Shown here piece by piece: positions 32,723 through 35,623 of a stretch of DNA of 35,623 bases. A program made the position numbers and the translations under genes. Below the pieces are notes generated by a model that saw nothing but the letters and a program-made list of their open reading frames with translations, did no database searches and was not told where the DNA came from. The stretch comes from an uncultured Chlamydiae bacterium. GTDB lineage: Bacteria > Chlamydiota > Chlamydiia > Chlamydiales > SM23-39. The stretch covers positions 1-35,623 of the forward strand of contig CAISYW010000202.1 in the NCBI GenBank assembly GCA_903889795.1. The letters run 5' to 3'. The stretch's first letter is position 1. Every line of letters begins with the position of its first letter.

Positions 32723-34807
32723 ATGTTTTTTAACATCTTCACACTTCTAATTTTTTGTGGATTAGCGGCTCTTGTCTATGGAGGTATCTTGATTTATAGC
32801 GTTCTTTCCGAACAGACGGGTACGGAAACAATGCAAAGAATCGCAAAGGCCATCCAAGACGGAGCATCTGCGTATCTCAATCGACAATATCGGATGATCG
32901 CCCTTGTCGGGATGATTGTCCTGATTCTTCTAACATGGCGGCTCGGTGTCTTGGTTGGAGTCGGTTTTATTATAGGAAGCGTGCTTTCAGGATTAGCCGG
33001 ATACATTGGAATGAATATTTCAGTCCGCGCCAATATTCGAACAGCGGAAGCAGCTAAAAGAGGATTGAAGCCGGCATTGGCAATCGCATTCAGATCGGGA
33101 GCTGTGACTGGATTTTTGGTCGTTGGTCTGGCTCTTCTCGGTGTCACTATTTATTATTTTTTAATGCAGCATTTTCATGTCGATCAGCGAAAGATTTTTG
33201 AAGCCCTGGTAGCTCTTAGTTTTGGCGCTTCTCTGATTTCGATTTTTGCACGTTTGGGCGGCGGAATTTTTACGAAAGGCGCCGATGTCGGAGCCGATCT
33301 GGTTGGAAAAATCGAAGCGGGCATTCCCGAAGACGATCCCCGTAATCCTGCCGTGATTAGCGATAACGTAGGTGATAACGTGGGAGATTGCGCAGGGATG
33401 GCGGCCGATCTTTTTGAAACTTATGTTGTGACCATCGTTGGGACGATGCTCTTGGGTAAGATCTTTTTTATCGATCTTGCGCAAGAAGTGATGATTCTCT
33501 TTCCCCTGGCCATTGGCGGAGTTGGAATTTTGGGCTCTATTTTAGGCTCATTGTTCGTACGCCTGGGAAAGGGAGTAAATATTATGGCGGCGCTTTATAA
33601 AGGATTTATCGCAAGCGCGATCATTTCTATTGCCGCCATTGCTTGGATGATTCACAAATGGTTCGGTTTTAGTACAACTTTTAAAATTCAGGATCAGATT
33701 TTTACTGGTTTGAATCTTTTCAACTGCGCTTTCATCGGATTGGCTGTGACGGGATTGATCATGTGGATCACGGAATATTACACGTCCACTAAATTCCGTC
33801 CTGTCAAAAATATTGCCAAAGCTTCAGCTACAGGGCACGGAACCAATATTATTCAAGGATTGGCCACTTCGTTGGAGTCAACCGTTCTTCCCGTAATTTT
33901 TATTTCCGCGGGTATTTTGGCGACCTACCTCAATGCGGGGCTCTATGGAGTCGCGATCGGCGCCACTTCGATGCTCGCATTGGCCGGGATGATCATTGCT
34001 CTCGATGCATATGGCCCTGTGACGGACAATGCGGGGGGAATTGCCGAGATGTCGAATTTGCCGCATAAAGTGAGAGAAGTCACTGATGCGCTCGACGCAG
34101 TGGGCAATACGACAAAAGCGGTAACGAAAGGATATGCAATCGCATCGGCAGCTTTTGCCGCTTTGGTTCTATTTGCTGCATTTATTGAAGATCTGGTGTT
34201 TTATTTTCCTACACTCGATATCCAATTTAAACTTCAAGATCCATTCGTTGTCGTTGGTCTTTTCATGGGCGGGCTTTTGCCTTATCTGTTCGGCGCTATG
34301 AGCATGACGTCAGTGGGACGAGCTGCAGCGGCGGTTGTCATTGAAGTGCGGCGGCAGTTCAAGGAGATACCGGGAATTATGCAGGGAACGCATCTTCCCG
34401 ATTACAAAAAAGCGGTGGACATGTTGACCCGAGCGGCGATCAAGGAGATGATCCTGCCCTCTCTGCTCCCTGTTTTTGCTCCCATCGTGCTTTTCTTTAT
34501 TATCTACTGGATTGCTGGTAATTCCGCTTTTGTTTCACTGGGAGCGATGCTTCTCGGCGTTGTTGTGACTGGCCTCTTCCAGGCTTTGTCGATGACAGGC
34601 GGCGGCGGCGCATGGGATAATGCCAAAAAGTACATTGAAATGGGTAATCTCGGCGGTAAAGGCTCGGCTGCTCATTTAGCCGCTATCACAGGGGATACCG
34701 TTGGCGATCCGTACAAAGATACGGCAGGACCTGCGATCAATCCGATGATCAAAATTGTGAATATTGTGGCCCTTCTTCTTTTGGCCATTCTTTCGCAAAT
34801 TCTGTAA
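32723..34807 (+). CDS. hppA: Membrane-bound proton-translocating pyrophosphatase, K+-independent type
   Basis: This integral membrane enzyme of about 694 residues and about 16 helices hydrolyses pyrophosphate and pumps ions across the inner membrane. Its signature is DVGADLVGKIEAGIPEDDPR near residue 190, followed by NVGDNVGDCAGMAADLFE. Other landmarks are DAYGPVTDNAGGIAEMS, GGAWDNAKKYIE and GDTVGDPYKDTAGPAINPMI. The segment GNTTKAVTKG has Lys and Thr where K+-dependent enzymes have Ala and Gly, so a K+-independent proton pump is expected. I chose ATG 32723, preceded by AGGGAG; an in-frame GTG at 32702 would add seven residues. Element B lies 87 bases upstream. A strong terminator follows. 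Chlamydia trachomatis lacks this gene, to my knowledge. Confidence 0.95.
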   Translation: MFFNIFTLLIFCGLAALVYGGILIYSVLSEQTGTETMQRIAKAIQDGASAYLNRQYRMIALVGMIVLILLTWRLGVLVGVGFIIGSVLSGLAGYIGMNISVRANIRTAEAAKRGLKPALAIAFRSGAVTGFLVVGLALLGVTIYYFLMQHFHVDQRKIFEALVALSFGASLISIFARLGGGIFTKGADVGADLVGKIEAGIPEDDPRNPAVISDNVGDNVGDCAGMAADLFETYVVTIVGTMLLGKIFFIDLAQEVMILFPLAIGGVGILGSILGSLFVRLGKGVNIMAALYKGFIASAIISIAAIAWMIHKWFGFSTTFKIQDQIFTGLNLFNCAFIGLAVTGLIMWITEYYTSTKFRPVKNIAKASATGHGTNIIQGLATSLESTVLPVIFISAGILATYLNAGLYGVAIGATSMLALAGMIIALDAYGPVTDNAGGIAEMSNLPHKVREVTDALDAVGNTTKAVTKGYAIASAAFAALVLFAAFIEDLVFYFPTLDIQFKLQDPFVVVGLFMGGLLPYLFGAMSMTSVGRAAAAVVIEVRRQFKEIPGIMQGTHLPDYKKAVDMLTRAAIKEMILPSLLPVFAPIVLFFIIYWIAGNSAFVSLGAMLLGVVVTGLFQALSMTGGGGAWDNAKKYIEMGNLGGKGSAAHLAAITGDTVGDPYKDTAGPAINPMIKIVNIVALLLLAILSQIL

Positions 34808-34816
34808 TTTTAATTT

Positions 34817-34854
34817 GCCCCCTTCGTTCTGATGGAGGGGGCTTTCTTTTTTTT
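34817..34854 (+). terminator. Rho-independent terminator after hppA
   Basis: GCCCCCTTC (34817-34825) pairs with GGAGGGGGC (34834-34842), nine pairs including one G-U, followed by TTTCTTTTTTTT. It lies nine bases after the hppA stop. Confidence 0.92.
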
Positions 34855-34962
34855 ACACAGCCGATTTTTCAAATTTTGTAAGCAAGATTTTCAAATGCGA
34901 AGATTGCCGCAAAAAATGATGGGCAACATCACAGAGAGTGGATGATTTAAATGTGATAAAAG

Positions 34963-34990
34963 AAAAAAGGAGCAAGAGTGTTCTTGCTCC
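34963..34990 (-). terminator. Rho-independent terminator after khpA
   Basis: On the minus strand GGAGCAAGA and TCTTGCTCC form a perfect 9-bp stem with a 4-base loop, followed by six Ts. It starts nine bases after the khpA stop. Confidence 0.92.
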
Positions 34991-34999
34991 AGGAATAGG

Positions 35000-35239
35000 T
35001 TACTTTGGTTCTTCGAGAATCTCGAGATTCACTCGGATTCCGTTGCGACTGGCGACAGACATTAACAACGTTCGTATAGCGTTAATCGTCTTGCCTTTTT
35101 TCCCGATGATTTTTCCTATATCTGATTTTTCAACGGCCAGTTCAATGATCAAAGTGTGTGTTCCGCCGATTTCGTTGATTCGGACCTGATCCGGATGATC
35201 GACGAGGTTCTTTACGATATATTCGACAAATTCTTTCAT
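35000..35239 (-). CDS. khpA: KhpA-like KH-domain RNA-binding protein
   Basis: This 79-residue protein is a single KH domain. The GxxG loop is in IIGKKGKTINAIRTLL, preceded by strand THTLIIELAVEKSDIG, and the N-terminal helix EFVEYIVKNLVDHPDQV is typical of KhpA (formerly YlqC). KhpA binds RNA, often with KhpB, and affects cell division and small RNAs in Gram-positive bacteria; its chlamydial role is unknown. GAGGA lies seven bases before ATG 35239. It has its own strong terminator. It lies beside rluD, in the same order as the CT657-CT658 pair as I recall. Confidence 0.9.
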   Translation of the reverse strand: MKEFVEYIVKNLVDHPDQVRINEIGGTHTLIIELAVEKSDIGKIIGKKGKTINAIRTLLMSVASRNGIRVNLEILEEPK

Positions 35240-35354
35240 GCGCGTTCCTCATGATGATAAGTAGGTTCGGCAGCAGAAAATAAAAAAAATTATTCTCTAA
35301 TTTGAATTTTGTCACATGGGAAAATAATTTTCTAGAAGGTTTACGTAAAAAAAA

Positions 35355-35623
35355 TTATTCGAGGGTGAAAGGCTCACCTAAAATGGAGCTATCGGAGATT
35401 TGATAAATCCATTTTTTGAAATCATCAGGAATCGATGCTACGAGGGAAATAGGCACATTTGTGATGGGATGCATAAAGTTTAATTGATAGGCATGGAGCA
35501 GTTGCCTCTCCACCTCCTGCGAGGCATTAATTTTTTCACTCCCATACGTTGTGTCGCCGAGAACCGGATGGCCAATATGCTTCAAATGGACACGGATTTG
35601 ATGCGTACGCCCCGTTTTCGGAC
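35355..35623 (-). CDS. rluD: Ribosomal large-subunit pseudouridine synthase (RluD/RluC family), C-terminal part
   Basis: The frame is open at the right edge of the window, so only about 89 C-terminal residues are seen. They begin PKTGRTHQIRVHLKHIGHPV, the conserved RTHQIRVH motif of the RluA/RluD family, followed by LGDTTYGS and LLHAYQLNFMHPITN. These enzymes isomerise specific uridines in 23S rRNA. The catalytic Asp (HRLDxxTSG) lies outside the window. Which paralogue it is (RluD, RluC or another) cannot be decided from this part. Confidence 0.88.
   Translation of the reverse strand, partial: PKTGRTHQIRVHLKHIGHPVLGDTTYGSEKINASQEVERQLLHAYQLNFMHPITNVPISLVASIPDDFKKWIYQISDSSILGEPFTLE

Noticed and set aside
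32583..32750. A 55-codon open frame starting in element B and overlapping the hppA start
   Set aside because: It runs through the terminal repeat and ordinary intergenic DNA, with no family resemblance beyond the first 11 residues. Probably fortuitous.
35284..35359. Two copies of AAAAAATTATTC flanking the khpA-rluD gap
   Set aside because: They are short AT-rich runs, likely chance in this composition.
1..35623. CRISPR arrays or cas genes
   Set aside because: No regularly spaced direct repeats and no Cas-like proteins were seen.

Overview
The window looks like a chromosome segment of an environmental (amoeba-associated type) member of the Chlamydiae, most likely near Parachlamydiaceae. The main evidence is gene order. 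clpX-clpP-tig-snf2-mreB-pckG matches, from memory, the Chlamydia trachomatis block CT705-CT710. PBP2/rpsB/tsf/frr matches CT682-CT677. kdsA/lptC-like/lptA-like/lptB matches CT655-CT653, and the small KH protein beside rluD matches CT657-CT658. A very large PBP2, GTP-type PEP carboxykinase, a SWIM-Snf2 helicase and a eukaryotic-type leucine-rich-repeat domain fit the same group. The species cannot be named from this sequence alone.

Layout. 1-1187: tail of a probable polysaccharide chain-length/BY-kinase protein and UDP-glucuronate decarboxylase. 1207-4314: oversized PBP2 (minus). 4535-7076: tRNA-Gly, rpsB, tsf, frr (plus); pyrH, normally between tsf and frr in chlamydiae, is absent, and ompA is absent between PBP2 and rpsB. 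7270-7430: tRNA-Glu and tRNA-Lys. 7431-12600: an AT-rich accessory island with a glycosyltransferase-like gene, an IS3-family transposase fragment, a GC-richer structured element, and a minus-strand sugar operon (gmd, DUF4254-like, C-methyltransferase-like, glycosyltransferase-like). 12624-15902: clpX, clpP and tig (minus). 15948-22573: tRNA-Gly on the minus strand, then snf2, mreB and pckG on the plus strand. 22623-27315: OppA-like lipoprotein, an LtaS/MdoB-like phosphotransferase fused to LRRs, and ndk (minus). 27423-31667: heptosyltransferase-like gene facing the LPS genes kdsA-lptC-lptA-lptB. 31714-34807: Nudix hydrolase, tRNA-Arg, a 174-bp palindromic element, and membrane pyrophosphatase. 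35000-35623: khpA and the end of rluD.

How the genes work together. Much of the window serves the cell envelope: Kdo synthesis and LPS transport, nucleotide-sugar synthesis, glycosyl transfer, and PBP2 with MreB, which chlamydiae use for division without FtsZ. The rest is translation (S2, EF-Ts, RRF, tRNAs), protein quality control (trigger factor, ClpXP) and energy or nucleotide metabolism (PEPCK, NDK, pyrophosphatase).

Best leads. (1) The ClpP beside ClpX has alanine at the catalytic serine position while His123 and Asp172 are kept. (2) Two distant non-coding elements, one in the island and one before the pyrophosphatase gene, share a structured module with compensatory changes in two helices, and its 3' helix covers a start codon that follows a Shine-Dalgarno sequence. 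(3) An LtaS-like enzyme carries about eight F-box-type LRRs.
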